Assembly: GCF_008692785.1 (NCBI RefSeq)
Contig: NZ_VXJV01000013.1
Span: 23,740 to 87,739, forward strand
Origin: Salmonella enterica subsp. diarizonae
GTDB lineage: Bacteria; Pseudomonadota; Gammaproteobacteria; Enterobacterales; Enterobacteriaceae
Length of the DNA stretch: 64,000 bases
Direction of reading: 5' to 3'
Positions 12,084 through 21,924 of the stretch are shown piece by piece (within the stretch, counting starts at the first letter, position 1; each line of letters starts with the position of its first letter). The translations under genes were made by a program, and so were the position numbers. Below the pieces are notes generated by a model. The model ran no database searches, was not told the DNA's origin, and saw only the letters and a program-made list of their open reading frames with translations.

Positions 12084-13421
12084 ATGTCTTCGGATGCTGA
12101 TGCTCACAAAGTGGGCCTAATCCCCGTCACCTTAATGGTCTCGGGGAATATTATGGGTTCAGGGGTATTCTTACTCCCTGCCAACCTGGCGGCCACTGGC
12201 GGGATTGCAATCTACGGATGGCTGGTCACTATCATCGGCGCCCTGGCGCTGTCGATGGTTTATGCCAAAATGTCGTCCTTAGATCCCAGTCCCGGCGGTT
12301 CCTATGCCTACGCACGCCGCTGCTTCGGGCCGTTTTTAGGCTATCAAACGAACGTGCTGTACTGGCTGGCATGCTGGATCGGTAATATCGCGATGGTTGT
12401 TATCGGCGTCGGCTATCTGAGCTATTTCTTCCCGATTCTGAAAGATCCGCTGGTATTAACGCTTACCTGCGTCGCGGTGCTGTGGATTTTTGTTCTGCTG
12501 AACATCGTCGGGCCGAAAATGATTACCCGCGTACAGGCCGTCGCCACCATACTGGCGCTGGTGCCTATCGTAGGGATTGCGGTCTTCGGCTGGTTCTGGT
12601 TTAAAGGCGAAACCTATATGGCGGCCTGGAACGTGAGCGGCATGAATACCTTCGGCGCGATTCAAAGCACGTTGAACGTCACGCTATGGTCATTCATCGG
12701 GGTAGAAAGCGCCTCCGTTGCGGCCGGGGTGGTGAAAAATCCGAAACGCAACGTGCCTATCGCCACCATCGGCGGGGTACTGATCGCCGCCGTCTGCTAC
12801 GTGCTTTCCACAACGGCGATTATGGGGATGATCCCCAACGCGGCGCTGCGTGTATCGGCATCGCCTTTTGGTGACGCGGCGCGTATGGCGCTGGGCGATA
12901 CCGCAGGGGCTATCGTTTCCTTCTGTGCGGCAGCGGGCTGCCTGGGCTCTCTCGGCGGCTGGACGCTGCTTGCCGGTCAAACCGCAAAAGCGGCGGCGGA
13001 CGATGGTCTCTTCCCACCGATCTTCGCCCGGGTGAATAAAGCCGGTACGCCAGTGGCTGGATTGCTTATCGTCGGCGTGCTGATGACTATCTTCCAATTC
13101 AGCAGCATGTCGCCGAACGCCGCGAAAGAGTTTGGTCTGGTCTCCTCCGTGTCGGTTATCTTCACCCTGGTGCCTTATCTTTACACCTGTGCCGCGCTGT
13201 TGCTGTTGGGCCACGGTCACTTTGGTAAAGCACGCCCGCTGTATCTACTGATTACCTTCGTCGCGTTTGTGTATTGCATCTGGGCGGTCATCGGTTCCGG
13301 TGCCAAAGAGGTGATGTGGTCGTTCGTCACGTTGATGGTGATCACCGCACTGTATGCGTTGAACTACAATCGCATTCACAAAAACCCGTATCCTCTGGAT
13401 GCGCCGGTTAAACAGGATTAA
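12084..13421 (+). CDS. adiC: arginine:agmatine antiporter AdiC
   Basis: The 445-aa APC-superfamily transporter has about twelve membrane segments. The first helix carries the substrate-binding motif [13 protein letters not shown] (about 19-31). It exchanges external arginine for internal agmatine, completing the proton-consuming cycle with AdiA. The ATG at 12084 follows CAGGAG with a good gap. A short REP-like sequence and the eptA promoter follow. Confidence 0.97.
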   Translation: MSSDADAHKVGLIPVTLMVSGNIMGSGVFLLPANLAATGGIAIYGWLVTIIGALALSMVYAKMSSLDPSPGGSYAYARRCFGPFLGYQTNVLYWLACWIGNIAMVVIGVGYLSYFFPILKDPLVLTLTCVAVLWIFVLLNIVGPKMITRVQAVATILALVPIVGIAVFGWFWFKGETYMAAWNVSGMNTFGAIQSTLNVTLWSFIGVESASVAAGVVKNPKRNVPIATIGGVLIAAVCYVLSTTAIMGMIPNAALRVSASPFGDAARMALGDTAGAIVSFCAAAGCLGSLGGWTLLAGQTAKAAADDGLFPPIFARVNKAGTPVAGLLIVGVLMTIFQFSSMSPNAAKEFGLVSSVSVIFTLVPYLYTCAALLLLGHGHFGKARPLYLLITFVAFVYCIWAVIGSGAKEVMWSFVTLMVITALYALNYNRIHKNPYPLDAPVKQD

Positions 13422-13445
13422 CCACGTCGTTAATGTTATCGTAAC

Positions 13446-13473
13446 AGGCCGGATAGCGCAGGTTATCCGGTCG
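13446..13473. repeat. REP-like element after adiC
   Basis: GGCCGGATAGCGCAGG followed by TTATCCGGTC is a degenerate REP palindrome located between adiC and the PmrA box of eptA. Confidence 0.6.
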
Positions 13474-13489
13474 CCACTAACATTAAGTT

Positions 13490-13506
13490 CTTAAGGTTCA
13501 CTTAAT
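13490..13506 (+). promoter_or_regulatory. PmrA (BasR) box of the eptA-basRS operon
   Basis: CTTAAGGTTCACTTAAT fits the PmrA consensus YTTAAK-N5-YTTAAK in both halves. It lies 47 bp before the eptA ATG, as in the known PmrA-autoregulated pmrCAB promoter. Confidence 0.88.
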
Positions 13507-13552
13507 TTTACTTTGTCACGATTAGCGTCACTGAATCGATGGACGCATCAAC

Positions 13553-15196
13553 ATGTTAAAACGCTTTCTTAAAAGACCTGTTCTTGGGCAAATCGCCTGG
13601 CTTCTGCTTTTTTCCTTTTATATTGCCGTCTGCCTGAACATTGCGTTCTATAAGCAGGTACTACAAGACCTACCGTTAAACTCGCTGCGCAATGTGCTGG
13701 TGTTTATTTCCATGCCGGTCGTCGCGTTCAGCGTGGTCAATAGTGTGCTGACGCTGGCCTCATTTATTTGGCTAAACCGGCTGCTGGCCTGCATTTTTAT
13801 TCTGGTCGGTGCTGCCGCGCAGTATTTTATTTTGACTTACGGCATCATCATCGATCGCTCCATGATCGCCAATATGGTGGATACCACGCCTGCGGAAACC
13901 TTTGCGCTGATGACGCCGCAAATGGTGCTGACGCTGGGATTAAGCGGCATTCTGGCAGCCATGGTTGCCTGCTGGATTAAAATTCGCCCCGCGATGCCGC
14001 GCTTACGTAGCGGGCTTTACCGCCTGGCCAGCGTCCTGATCTCTATTTTATTAGTTATTCTGGTCGCCGCCTTTTTCTATAAAGATTACGCCTCGCTATT
14101 TCGAAATAATAAACAGTTGATCAAAGCGTTAAGCCCATCGAACAGTATTGTCGCCAGTTGGTCATGGTATTCGCATCAACGGCTGGCGAATTTGCCGCTG
14201 GTACGCATTGGCGAGGATGCCCATCGCAATCCATTAATGCTGAAAGGCGATCGCAGAAACCTGACGATCCTCATCGTTGGCGAAACCTCACGCGGCGATG
14301 ATTTCTCTCTTGGCGGCTATCCGCGCGACACCAATCCGCGGCTGGCAAAAGACGATGTGATCTACTTTCCGCATACCACCTCTTGCGGTACGGCGACCGC
14401 GATCTCCGTTCCCTGCATGTTCTCTGATATGCCGCGCAAACATTATGACGAAGAGTTGGCGCATCACCAGGAAGGGCTACTGGATATTATCCAGCGCGCG
14501 GGGATTAACGTACTGTGGAATGATAATGACGGCGGCTGTAAAGGCGCATGCGATCGCGTTCCGCATCAAAATGTCACCGAGCTAAACCTGCCCGGCCAGT
14601 GTATCGACGGCGAGTGCTACGATGAGGTGCTATTTCACGGGCTGGAAGACTATATCGACCATTTGAAAGGCGATGGCGTTATTGTACTGCATACCATCGG
14701 CAGCCACGGCCCGACGTATTACAACCGTTATCCACCGCAGTTTAAAAAATTTACCCCAACCTGTGACACTAACGAAATTCAGAACTGTTCCCAACAGCAG
14801 TTGGTCAACACCTATGATAATACCGTGCTGTACGTGGACTATATTGTGGATAAAGCCATTAACTTGCTGAAATCCAAACAGGATAAATTTACTACCAGTC
14901 TGGTCTATCTTTCCGATCACGGCGAATCATTGGGCGAAAATGGCGTCTATTTACACGGTCTGCCGTATTCCATTGCGCCGGACACGCAAAAACATGTCCC
15001 GATGCTTATTTGGCTTTCCAAAGATTATCAACAACGTTATCAGGTAGATCAATCTTGTCTACAAAAACGGGCGAGCACGCTGGATTATTCACAGGACAAT
15101 CTTTTCTCAACCATGCTGGGATTAACCGGCGTACAAACGAAGTATTACCAGGCCGCAGATGATATTCTGCAACCGTGCAGGAGATTAAGCGAATGA
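13553..15196 (+). CDS. eptA: lipid A phosphoethanolamine transferase EptA (PmrC)
   Basis: The 547-aa inner-membrane enzyme has about five N-terminal transmembrane helices (to about residue 185) and a periplasmic sulfatase-fold domain. It adds phosphoethanolamine to lipid A phosphates, lowering negative charge and giving polymyxin resistance. Active-site features: the zinc-ligand Glu in [11 protein letters not shown] (about 240), the nucleophile Thr in SCGTATAIS (about 280), and Asp-His in [10 protein letters not shown] (about 455). It is first in the operon; its stop overlaps the basR start (ATGA). Induced through the PmrA box at 13490. Confidence 0.97.
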   Translation: MLKRFLKRPVLGQIAWLLLFSFYIAVCLNIAFYKQVLQDLPLNSLRNVLVFISMPVVAFSVVNSVLTLASFIWLNRLLACIFILVGAAAQYFILTYGIIIDRSMIANMVDTTPAETFALMTPQMVLTLGLSGILAAMVACWIKIRPAMPRLRSGLYRLASVLISILLVILVAAFFYKDYASLFRNNKQLIKALSPSNSIVASWSWYSHQRLANLPLVRIGEDAHRNPLMLKGDRRNLTILIVGETSRGDDFSLGGYPRDTNPRLAKDDVIYFPHTTSCGTATAISVPCMFSDMPRKHYDEELAHHQEGLLDIIQRAGINVLWNDNDGGCKGACDRVPHQNVTELNLPGQCIDGECYDEVLFHGLEDYIDHLKGDGVIVLHTIGSHGPTYYNRYPPQFKKFTPTCDTNEIQNCSQQQLVNTYDNTVLYVDYIVDKAINLLKSKQDKFTTSLVYLSDHGESLGENGVYLHGLPYSIAPDTQKHVPMLIWLSKDYQQRYQVDQSCLQKRASTLDYSQDNLFSTMLGLTGVQTKYYQAADDILQPCRRLSE

Positions 15197-15861
15197 AGAT
15201 TCTGATTGTTGAAGACGACACGCTATTATTACAGGGGTTAATACTCGCCGCGCAAACCGAAGGCTATGCGTGTGATGGCGTTTCGACAGCACGTGCCGCC
15301 GAGCATAGTCTGGAGTCAGGTCATTACAGTCTGATGGTGCTGGATTTAGGGCTGCCCGATGAAGATGGCCTGCATTTCCTGACGCGAGTGCGGCAGAAAA
15401 AATATACCCTGCCGGTACTCATTCTGACCGCCCGCGATACGCTCAACGACCGTATTACCGGGCTGGATGTCGGCGCAGATGATTATCTGGTTAAACCCTT
15501 CGCCCTGGAGGAGTTGCACGCCCGTATCCGCGCCCTGCTGCGCCGCCATAATAATCAGGGTGAAAGTGAACTGACGGTTGGCAATCTGACGCTCAATATG
15601 GGTCGACATCAGGCGTGGAGGGACGGACAGGAACTGACCCTGACGCCTAAGGAGTACGCGCTGCTCTCACGGTTGATGCTCAAGGCAGGCAGTCCGGTGC
15701 ACCGGGAAATTCTTTATAACGATATCTACAACTGGGATAACGAACCCTCGACCAACACTCTGGAAGTGCATATACATAATTTACGCGACAAAGTCGGCAA
15801 GTCGCGCATTCGCACGGTTCGCGGGTTTGGCTACATGCTGGTTGCCACTGAGGAAAGCTAA
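15193..15861 (+). CDS. basR: response regulator PmrA (BasR)
   Basis: The 222-aa OmpR-type regulator has a receiver domain with phosphoacceptor Asp51 in [10 protein letters not shown], the acidic pair EDD at 8-10 and a conserved Lys in YLVKPF. A C-terminal winged helix binds PmrA boxes. It controls eptA, pmrR, arn and other LPS-modification genes in response to Fe3+, Al3+ and mild acid sensed by PmrB, or through PmrD. Start 15193 (MKILIVEDD) overlaps the eptA stop by four bases; the upstream in-frame start at 15175 lies inside eptA and is less likely. Confidence 0.97.
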   Translation: MKILIVEDDTLLLQGLILAAQTEGYACDGVSTARAAEHSLESGHYSLMVLDLGLPDEDGLHFLTRVRQKKYTLPVLILTARDTLNDRITGLDVGADDYLVKPFALEELHARIRALLRRHNNQGESELTVGNLTLNMGRHQAWRDGQELTLTPKEYALLSRLMLKAGSPVHREILYNDIYNWDNEPSTNTLEVHIHNLRDKVGKSRIRTVRGFGYMLVATEES

Positions 15862-15870
15862 GTGAGCCTG

Positions 15871-16941
15871 ATGCGTTTTCGGCAAAGAGCGATGACCCTT
15901 CGCCAGCGTTTAATGCTGACAATCGGTCTTATTCTGCTGGTGTTCCAGTTAATCAGTACCTTCTGGCTATGGCATGAAAGCACCGAGCAAATCCAACTGT
16001 TCGAGCAGGCGCTGCGGGATAATCGCAACAACGATCGCCATATCATGCACGAAATTCGCGAGGCGGTCGCCAGCCTGATCGTCCCCGGCGTATTTATGGT
16101 TAGCCTGACGTTGCTGATTTGCTACCAGGCGGTACGGCGTATTACCCGTCCGCTCGCCGAACTGCAAAAAGAGCTGGAAGCGCGGACGGCGGATAATCTG
16201 GCGCCGATCGCCATTCACAGCTCCACGCTTGAGATTGAGTCCGTCGTCTCGGCGATCAATCAACTGGTTACGCGTTTGACCACCACGCTCGACAATGAAC
16301 GCCTTTTTACCGCCGATGTGGCCCATGAGCTACGCACGCCGCTGTCGGGGGTGCGTTTGCATCTGGAATTATTGTCAAAAACCCACAATATTGATGTCGC
16401 GCCGCTTATCGCCCGTCTTGACCAGATGATGGATAGCGTCTCCCAGCTTCTGCAACTGGCGCGCGTGGGCCAGTCATTCTCTTCCGGGAATTATCAGGAA
16501 GTAAAACTGCTGGAAGATGTGATCCTCCCCTCCTACGATGAGCTGAACACCATGCTGGAAACGCGCCAACAAACTCTGTTGCTGCCGGAAAGCGCGGCGG
16601 ACGTGGTGGTGCGCGGTGACGCGACGTTACTGCGTATGTTGCTGCGAAATCTGGTGGAAAACGCGCATCGCTATAGCCCTGAAAGAACCCATATCACTCT
16701 CCACATTAGCGCCGCCCCCGACGCCATTATGGCGGTCGAAGACGAGGGGCCGGGTATTGATGAAAGCAAATGCGGGAAGCTAAGCGAAGCGTTCGTGCGA
16801 ATGGACAGCCGTTATGGCGGAATTGGACTGGGGCTGAGTATCGTCAGCCGCATCACCCAACTGCATCAGGGACAGTTTTTCCTGCAAAACCGTACGGACA
16901 GAACAGGCACCCGTGCCTGGGTGCTGTTGAAAAAGGTATAA
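15871..16941 (+). CDS. basS: sensor histidine kinase PmrB (BasS)
   Basis: The 356-aa inner-membrane sensor has a first transmembrane helix (about 13-35), a short periplasmic loop with the acidic and iron-sensing stretch, and a second helix (about 65-88). HAMP, the phosphoacceptor His in DVAHELRTPLSG (about 155) and a HATPase domain follow (N-box LRNLVENAHRY; GIGLGLSI). The ATG at 15871 gives the length known for Salmonella and E. coli. A GTG at 15862, right after the basR stop, is in frame, has the better-spaced AGGAAAG and could add three residues. Confidence 0.95.
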   Translation: MRFRQRAMTLRQRLMLTIGLILLVFQLISTFWLWHESTEQIQLFEQALRDNRNNDRHIMHEIREAVASLIVPGVFMVSLTLLICYQAVRRITRPLAELQKELEARTADNLAPIAIHSSTLEIESVVSAINQLVTRLTTTLDNERLFTADVAHELRTPLSGVRLHLELLSKTHNIDVAPLIARLDQMMDSVSQLLQLARVGQSFSSGNYQEVKLLEDVILPSYDELNTMLETRQQTLLLPESAADVVVRGDATLLRMLLRNLVENAHRYSPERTHITLHISAAPDAIMAVEDEGPGIDESKCGKLSEAFVRMDSRYGGIGLGLSIVSRITQLHQGQFFLQNRTDRTGTRAWVLLKKV

Positions 16942-16949
16942 ACAGGCGT

Positions 16950-17039
16950 TTAATACGTAGTGACCCACACATAGATAAAACTGCTGACAATCAGCACACT
17001 ACACAGGGTCGTCAAACTTTTATAAATATAGCTTTTCAT
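16950..17039 (-). CDS. pmrR: PmrR, small LpxT-inhibiting membrane peptide
   Basis: The 29-codon gene on the minus strand encodes MKSYIYKSLTTLCSVLI... ending in FIYVWVTTY, with a single hydrophobic helix (about residues 8-26). It matches PmrR, the PmrA-activated peptide reported to bind and inhibit LpxT, so that lipid A 1-phosphate is not further phosphorylated and can receive phosphoethanolamine. GGAGGAGA lies 7 bases upstream of the ATG and a PmrA box is at 17084-17100. It sits convergent to basS with 8 bp between the stops. Confidence 0.9.
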   Translation of the reverse strand: MKSYIYKSLTTLCSVLIVSSFIYVWVTTY

Positions 17040-17083
17040 GACGCTCTCCTCCAAAGGTATGGAGGAGAGTGTGCCAGCGAGAG

Positions 17084-17100
17084 ATTAAGCGAACCTTAAG
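17084..17100 (-). promoter_or_regulatory. PmrA box of pmrR
   Basis: On the minus strand the sequence is CTTAAGGTTCGCTTAAT, one base different from the eptA box at 13490. It lies 45 bp upstream of the pmrR ATG, just past the proP stop codon. Confidence 0.85.
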
Positions 17101-17108
17101 CGCGACAT

Positions 17109-18611
17109 TTATTCATCGATGCGCGGATGTTGCTGTACCAGACGCGAACGTTTAACCTGCAACTCCGCAATTTCCTGATCGATGTCGTCGATTTTCTGCT
17201 CAATATTATCGTAATGCTCGCCCAGAATTTCCTTCGCTTCCTGGATGTCCGACGCCGCTGGCGTTGCGCCTTTTAGCGGGCGATTGGCCGTCTCTTTCAT
17301 GGAAATACCGGTAATCAAGCCTATCACCGCGATGACCATCAAATAATACGCCGGCATCATCAGATCCTGCGAACTTTCCACCAGCCAGGCCGCCAGCGTC
17401 GGCGTCAGACCGGCAATCAATACAGAGATGTTAAAGGCCGCCGCCAGCGCGCTGTAGCGAATATGCGTCGGAAACATCGCCGGCAACGTCGAGGCCATCA
17501 CCCCGGTAAAGCAGTTCAAAATCACCGCCAGCATCAACAAACCGGCAAAAATCAGGCCAATAACGTTACTGTTAATCAAAATAAAGGCCGGAATTGCCAG
17601 CGCAAACAGCGCAATGCTGCCCATAATCACAAACGGACGACGACCGAAACGGTCGCTCAACAGCCCCATCACCGGTTGCACAAACAGCATCCCGATCATA
17701 ATAGCGATGATAATCAACACGCCGTGATCTTCAGAATAGTGCAGGTTATGCGACAGATAGCTCGGCATGTAGGTGAGCAGCATGTAGTAGGTCACGTTGG
17801 TGGCAATCACCAGACCGATACACGACAACAGGCTACGCCAGTGTTTGGTGGCGATCTCTTTAAAAGAGACTTTCGGCCCATCCTGCAGCCCTTCGCGGTC
17901 GCCCTGCTCCAGTTTCTCCACGTGCTGCTGGAACGCTGGCGTCTCTTCCAGCGCATGGCGTAAGTAGAGACCGATAATCCCCAACGGCAGGGCGATAAAG
18001 AACGGAATACGCCAGCCCCACTCCAGGAAATTCTCCTCACCGACAATCGTCGAGATTAAGACCACCACGCCCGCGCCCAGCACGAACCCTGCAATGGAAC
18101 CAAAATCCAGCCAGCTTCCCATAAACCCGCGTTTACGGTCCGGCGAATATTCAGCGACAAAGATCGATGCGCCGGTATATTCCCCGCCAACCGAGAAGCC
18201 CTGCGCCATTTTACACAGCAACAATAATATTGGCGCCCAGATACCGATCGTCGCGTAAGAAGGAATTAACCCGATACAGAAGGTACTGATCGACATAATC
18301 ACAATCGTGATCGCCAGGATCTTCTGGCGCCCGTATTTATCGCCGAGCATACCAAAGAATAACCCGCCGAGCGGTCGAATCAGGAAGGGAACGGAAAACG
18401 TGGCCAGCGCGGCAATCATCTGGACGCTGGGATCGGCGCCGGGGAAAAAGACTTTACCCAACGCATAGGCAACAAATCCATAAACACCAAAATCAAACCA
18501 CTCCATCGCGTTGCCCAGCGAGGCGGCGGTAATCGCTTTGCGAAGTTTACCGTCATCAATGATGGTCACATCGCCCAGTGTAATCGGTTTTATTTTTTTC
18601 CTTTTCAGCAT
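17109..18611 (-). CDS. proP: proline/betaine:H+ symporter ProP
   Basis: The 500-aa MFS transporter has twelve membrane segments and imports proline, glycine betaine and ectoine upon osmotic upshift. A C-terminal cytoplasmic coiled coil (about 455-495, HYDNIEQKIDDIDQEIAELQ) is the osmosensory element typical of ProP. MFS signature GDKYGRQK follows helix 2. Start at 18611 (MLKRKKIKPITLG) matches E. coli; an ATG four codons upstream is in frame but unneeded. A perfect CRP site lies upstream at 18827. Confidence 0.97.
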   Translation of the reverse strand: MLKRKKIKPITLGDVTIIDDGKLRKAITAASLGNAMEWFDFGVYGFVAYALGKVFFPGADPSVQMIAALATFSVPFLIRPLGGLFFGMLGDKYGRQKILAITIVIMSISTFCIGLIPSYATIGIWAPILLLLCKMAQGFSVGGEYTGASIFVAEYSPDRKRGFMGSWLDFGSIAGFVLGAGVVVLISTIVGEENFLEWGWRIPFFIALPLGIIGLYLRHALEETPAFQQHVEKLEQGDREGLQDGPKVSFKEIATKHWRSLLSCIGLVIATNVTYYMLLTYMPSYLSHNLHYSEDHGVLIIIAIMIGMLFVQPVMGLLSDRFGRRPFVIMGSIALFALAIPAFILINSNVIGLIFAGLLMLAVILNCFTGVMASTLPAMFPTHIRYSALAAAFNISVLIAGLTPTLAAWLVESSQDLMMPAYYLMVIAVIGLITGISMKETANRPLKGATPAASDIQEAKEILGEHYDNIEQKIDDIDQEIAELQVKRSRLVQQHPRIDE

Positions 18612-18826
18612 AGCTGTCCTCATAGGCTAAGCCCTGTAGCGCTATATACGGCGGGCACCGGCATACCGCGCCAGCGTCGCCGTCGAGCGGAGGGAGAGCG
18701 CGAACGCTATCCCTCATACAAGCGTAGCAGGTTTACTTACACTGTCCGGTTACGGACTGTACAACCGAACCTGTTGACGCCTGAATGGGCAGTTAATGAC
18801 CTCTTTACCCTAACAGTGTTTAAATA

Positions 18827-18842
18827 TGTGATCAACTTCACA
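18827..18842 (-). promoter_or_regulatory. CRP site in the proP promoter region
   Basis: TGTGATCAACTTCACA matches the CRP core TGTGA-N6-TCACA exactly. In E. coli, CRP represses the osmotically induced proP P1 promoter from a site of this sequence. Confidence 0.8.
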
Positions 18843-18979
18843 CATATATGTCAATCTGGTCAAAAGGTGTAAACAAGGACGCCCTCATGCGCTGTGGTGA
18901 CAGGAAAAAAGCGGTTATTCGGCTGTAAACCATTGCTGACTGGCGTTGCGCAGCCGCTTTTATAAAAGCGGCAATAGTC

Positions 18980-19008
18980 CCGACAACGCTAAGGATTTTG
19001 TGTATAAT
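18980..19008 (+). promoter_or_regulatory. sigma70-type promoter of yjdM
   Basis: A perfect -10 hexamer TATAAT (19003-19008) has an imperfect -35 CCGACA (18980-18985) at 17 bp spacing. It lies 70 bp ahead of the yjdM ATG. Confidence 0.6.
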
Positions 19009-19077
19009 TGCGGCCTTTTTCGGCGATCTGCCATTTTTGGGCGCGTTTGCCCCCGCTGACTTTTTGAGGAAACCAAC

Positions 19078-19413
19078 ATGTCATTACCCCACTGCCCGCA
19101 ATGTAACTCCGAATATACCTACGAAGATAACGGCATGTTCATCTGCCCGGAATGCGCCCACGAATGGAACGATGCGGAGCCTGCTCAGGAGAGCGATGAA
19201 CTGATTGTCAAAGACGCTAACGGCAACCTGCTGGCGGACGGCGATAGCGTCACCATCGTGAAAGATCTGAAAGTAAAAGGCAGCTCTTCCATGCTGAAAA
19301 TCGGTACCAAAGTGAAGAACATTCGTCTGGTTGAAGGCGACCATAACATCGACTGCAAAATCGATGGTTTTGGCCCGATGAAACTGAAATCCGAGTTCGT
19401 GAAAAAGAACTGA
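19078..19413 (+). CDS. yjdM: zinc-ribbon protein YjdM (PhnA)
   Basis: This 111-aa cytosolic protein has an N-terminal zinc ribbon with CPQC (residues 5-8) and CPEC near 23-26, followed by a C-terminal small barrel (VKDANGNLL... to the end). It was named PhnA from its place near phn, but it has no shown role in C-P lyase, and the PhnA name for phosphonoacetate hydrolase is a different family. Its molecular role is unclear. A hairpin at 19427-19454 follows. Confidence 0.93.
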   Translation: MSLPHCPQCNSEYTYEDNGMFICPECAHEWNDAEPAQESDELIVKDANGNLLADGDSVTIVKDLKVKGSSSMLKIGTKVKNIRLVEGDHNIDCKIDGFGPMKLKSEFVKKN

Positions 19414-19426
19414 TTTACCGTGTCAT

Positions 19427-19454
19427 TGCCCGGTAACGCCTCGCTTACCGGGCA
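19427..19454. terminator. stem-loop after yjdM
   Basis: TGCCCGGTAA / TTACCGGGCA is a perfect 10-bp stem with an eight-base loop. No U-tract, so it may be a REP-like stabilising element. Confidence 0.5.
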
Positions 19455-19532
19455 TGAGCCGCCCTTCCACCGACAATATTGTACAAATTTCGAACTATAC
19501 TTAACGAGCGTCTCTTACCTGAGGTAACCATC

Positions 19533-19976
19533 ATGCCGTTAAGTCCCTATCTCTCTTTTGCCGGCAACTGTGCCGACGCCATCGCGTATTACCAACAAAC
19601 GTTAGGCGCAAAACTGCTCCATAAACTCAGCTTCGGTGAAATGCCCCCATCGGCGGCGGATAACGAAGAGGGCTGCCCGTCAGGAATGCACTTTCCCGAT
19701 ACCGCTATCGCCCACGCCAACATGCGCATTGCGGGCAGCGACATCATGATGAGCGATGCCATCGCGTCGGGAACGGCGCATTATTCCGGCTTTACGCTGG
19801 TGCTTGATACCCTCGATGTGGAAGAAGGGAAACGCTGGTTTGATAACCTTGCCGCACAAGGGCAAATCGAAATAGACTGGCAGGAGACCTTCTGGGCGCA
19901 TGGTTTCGGCAAGGCCAGCGATCGGTTCGGTGTACCGTGGATGATTAACGTTGTTAAACAGCAGCCTGCCACCTAA
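19533..19976 (+). CDS. yjdN: VOC/glyoxalase-fold protein YjdN (PhnB)
   Basis: The 147-aa protein belongs to the PhnB subgroup of the vicinal oxygen chelate superfamily (MPLSPYLSFAGNCADAIAYYQ at the start, WAHGFGKASDRFGVPWMIN near the end). Reaction and substrate are unknown; it is not required for C-P lyase activity in E. coli. The ATG at 19533 gives the E. coli length; the longer frame from 19479 is not supported. A GC-rich hairpin at 19983-19999 lies after the stop and separates it from phnC. Confidence 0.92.
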   Translation: MPLSPYLSFAGNCADAIAYYQQTLGAKLLHKLSFGEMPPSAADNEEGCPSGMHFPDTAIAHANMRIAGSDIMMSDAIASGTAHYSGFTLVLDTLDVEEGKRWFDNLAAQGQIEIDWQETFWAHGFGKASDRFGVPWMINVVKQQPAT

Positions 19977-19982
19977 CTCCCC

Positions 19983-19999
19983 GGGAGGCGCAGCCTCCC
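19983..19999 (+). terminator. stem-loop after yjdN
   Basis: GGGAGGC-GCA-GCCTCCC is a compact hairpin six bases after the yjdN stop, with no long U-tract. Confidence 0.55.
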
Positions 20000-20034
20000 G
20001 CAGTGTCATCAAATCCCCCTTAATTCTTCATCTT

Positions 20035-20072
20035 GAAGTAACCAGTCATTAACTAAAACGTCACATAAATCC
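20035..20072 (+). promoter_or_regulatory. candidate PhoB (Pho box) region of phnC
   Basis: The segment around AACCAGTCATTAAC and ACGTCACATAA has PHO-box-like half-sites (GTCAT, GTCAC) directly ahead of phnC. The E. coli phn operon is PhoB-dependent from the same position. Half-site spacing is not ideal, so exact boundaries are uncertain. Confidence 0.4.
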
Positions 20073-20108
20073 GCCACGATGGGGCCACTTTTCCAGGGAG
20101 GCCGCAGT

Positions 20109-20897
20109 ATGCAAACGATTATTCGTGTCGAGAAACTCTCCAAAACGTTCCAGCAAAATCGGGCGCTTAATGCGGTTGATCTGCATATCGCCGCCGGTGA
20201 AATGGTCGCGCTGCTTGGGCCGTCCGGCTCCGGCAAATCCACTCTTTTACGTCATTTGAGCGGGCTTATCACCGGCGATAAAACGCCGGGTAGCCATATT
20301 GAGCTACTGGGCCGTACCGTTCAGCGCGAGGGCCGACTGGCGCGCGACATTCGTAAGAGCCGCGCCCATACCGGCTGTATCTTTCAGCAATTCAACCTGG
20401 TCAACCGCCTGACGGTACTGGAAAACGTGCTGATTGGCGCGCTCGGTAGTACGCCGCTCTGGCGTACCTGTTTTCGCTGGTTCAGCCGGCAACAGAAACA
20501 GCGAGCATTTCAGGCGCTGACCCGCGTCGGTATGACGCACTTTGCGTATCAGCGCGTCTCTACGCTCTCCGGTGGTCAACAGCAGCGCGTCGCCATCGCC
20601 CGTGCCTTAATGCAACAGGCGCAAGTCATTCTCGCCGATGAACCCATCGCTTCGCTGGACCCGGAGTCGGCGCGCATCGTGATGGACACGCTGCGCGATA
20701 TCAACCAGACAGATGGCATCACTGTGGTCGTCACGCTACATCAGGTGGACTACGCCCTGCGCTACTGCGAACGGATTGTCGCGCTGCGGCAGGGAAACGT
20801 CTTTTACGACGGTGGCAGCCAGCACTTTGATAACGATCGATTTGACCATCTTTACCGCAGCATTAATCGCGTCGAACAGAACGCGCAGGCTGCTTAA
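20109..20897 (+). CDS. phnC: phosphonate ABC transporter ATPase PhnC
   Basis: The 262-aa ATP-binding subunit energises phosphonate import with PhnD and PhnE. Walker A is GPSGSGKST (about 37-45), the ABC signature LSGGQQQR is near 155, Walker B is VILADEP, and the switch His is in VTLHQVDYA. Start 20109 lies 8 bp after a GGAGG and gives the E. coli length. It is the first gene of the phn operon, expected to be induced by phosphate starvation through PhoB. Confidence 0.96.
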   Translation: MQTIIRVEKLSKTFQQNRALNAVDLHIAAGEMVALLGPSGSGKSTLLRHLSGLITGDKTPGSHIELLGRTVQREGRLARDIRKSRAHTGCIFQQFNLVNRLTVLENVLIGALGSTPLWRTCFRWFSRQQKQRAFQALTRVGMTHFAYQRVSTLSGGQQQRVAIARALMQQAQVILADEPIASLDPESARIVMDTLRDINQTDGITVVVTLHQVDYALRYCERIVALRQGNVFYDGGSQHFDNDRFDHLYRSINRVEQNAQAA

Positions 20898-20920
20898 CGT
20901 CCCCTTAGTGAGGAATGGAA

Positions 20921-21922
20921 ATGCGCTATAAAACCGTTGCCGCGCTGGCCTTCACCAGCATATTGCTAAGTTCTGCCCACGCCGCAGAGCAGGAAAAGGC
21001 GCTGAATTTTGGCATTATCTCGACTGAATCACAGCAAAATCTGAAGCCACAGTGGGACCCGTTCCTGAAGGATATGGAAAAGACGCTGGGTGTGAAAGTG
21101 AATGCCTTCTTCGCCCCGGACTACGCGGGCATTATTCAGGGGATGCGCTTTAACAAAGTCGATATCGCCTGGTATGGCAATCTTTCCGCGATGGAAGCGG
21201 TGGATCGCGCCAACGGCCAGGTTTTCGCTCAGACCGTTGCGGCGGACGGATCGCCTGGCTACTGGAGCGTGTTGATCGTCAACAAAGACAGTCCGATCAA
21301 CAATCTCAACGATCTGATCGCCAAACGTAAAGTTCTTACCTTCGGTAACGGCGATCCTAACTCCACCTCAGGCTTCCTTGTTCCCGGCTATTACGTCTTC
21401 GCCAAAAACAGGATTTCTACCAGCGACTTCAAACGTACCGTTAATGCCGGACACGAAACCAACGCGCTGGCGGTCGCCAACAAGCAGGTGGATGTCGCCA
21501 CCAACAACACCGAAAACCTCGATAAGTTAAAAACCTCCGCGCCGGACAAGCTGAAAGCGTTGAAGGTGATCTGGAAGTCGCCGTTGATCCCTGGCGATCC
21601 TATCGTCTGGCGTAAAAATCTCCCCGACGCCACCAAAGATAAGGTGTACGACTTCTTTATGAACTACGGCAAAACGCCGGAAGAAAAAACCGTGCTTGAG
21701 CGTCTGGGCTGGGCGCCGTTCCGCCCCTCCAGCGACCTGCAACTGGTACCGATTCGCCAGCTAACGCTGTTTAAAGAAATGCAGAGCATAAAGGACAACA
21801 AAGGGCTGAGCGAGAAAGAGAAAGTCAGCAAAACCTCGGCGCTGAAAGCGCAACTTGACGATCTCGACCGCCTGACCGCCGCCCTCGGCGCGATGACCAG
21901 CGTAAATAAAGTGGTTCAGTAA
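20921..21922 (+). CDS. phnD: periplasmic phosphonate-binding protein PhnD
   Basis: The 333-aa solute-binding protein has an N-terminal signal peptide (hydrophobic run to about residue 21, cleavage after SAHA). It binds 2-aminoethylphosphonate and other phosphonates and delivers them to PhnCE. The body (FGIISTESQQNLKPQWDPF, FAPDYAGIIQGMRFNKVDIAWYG in part) is close to E. coli PhnD. Start 20921 is preferred because AGGA is six bases upstream; the ATG at 20915 abuts it. A REP palindrome separates it from phnE. Confidence 0.95.
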   Translation: MRYKTVAALAFTSILLSSAHAAEQEKALNFGIISTESQQNLKPQWDPFLKDMEKTLGVKVNAFFAPDYAGIIQGMRFNKVDIAWYGNLSAMEAVDRANGQVFAQTVAADGSPGYWSVLIVNKDSPINNLNDLIAKRKVLTFGNGDPNSTSGFLVPGYYVFAKNRISTSDFKRTVNAGHETNALAVANKQVDVATNNTENLDKLKTSAPDKLKALKVIWKSPLIPGDPIVWRKNLPDATKDKVYDFFMNYGKTPEEKTVLERLGWAPFRPSSDLQLVPIRQLTLFKEMQSIKDNKGLSEKEKVSKTSALKAQLDDLDRLTAALGAMTSVNKVVQ

Positions 21923-21924
21923 TG

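Larger units (their letters stand above)
18612..19077. other. proP-yjdM divergent control region
   Basis: The 466-bp gap contains the proP regulatory region (CRP site at 18827) and the yjdM promoter at 18980-19008. No coding sequence is credible in it. Confidence 0.6.

Noticed and set aside
17463..17963. 166-codon frame on the plus strand within proP
   Set aside because: Low-complexity His/Arg/Gln composition typical of a reverse shadow of membrane-protein codons; proP is intact on the other strand.
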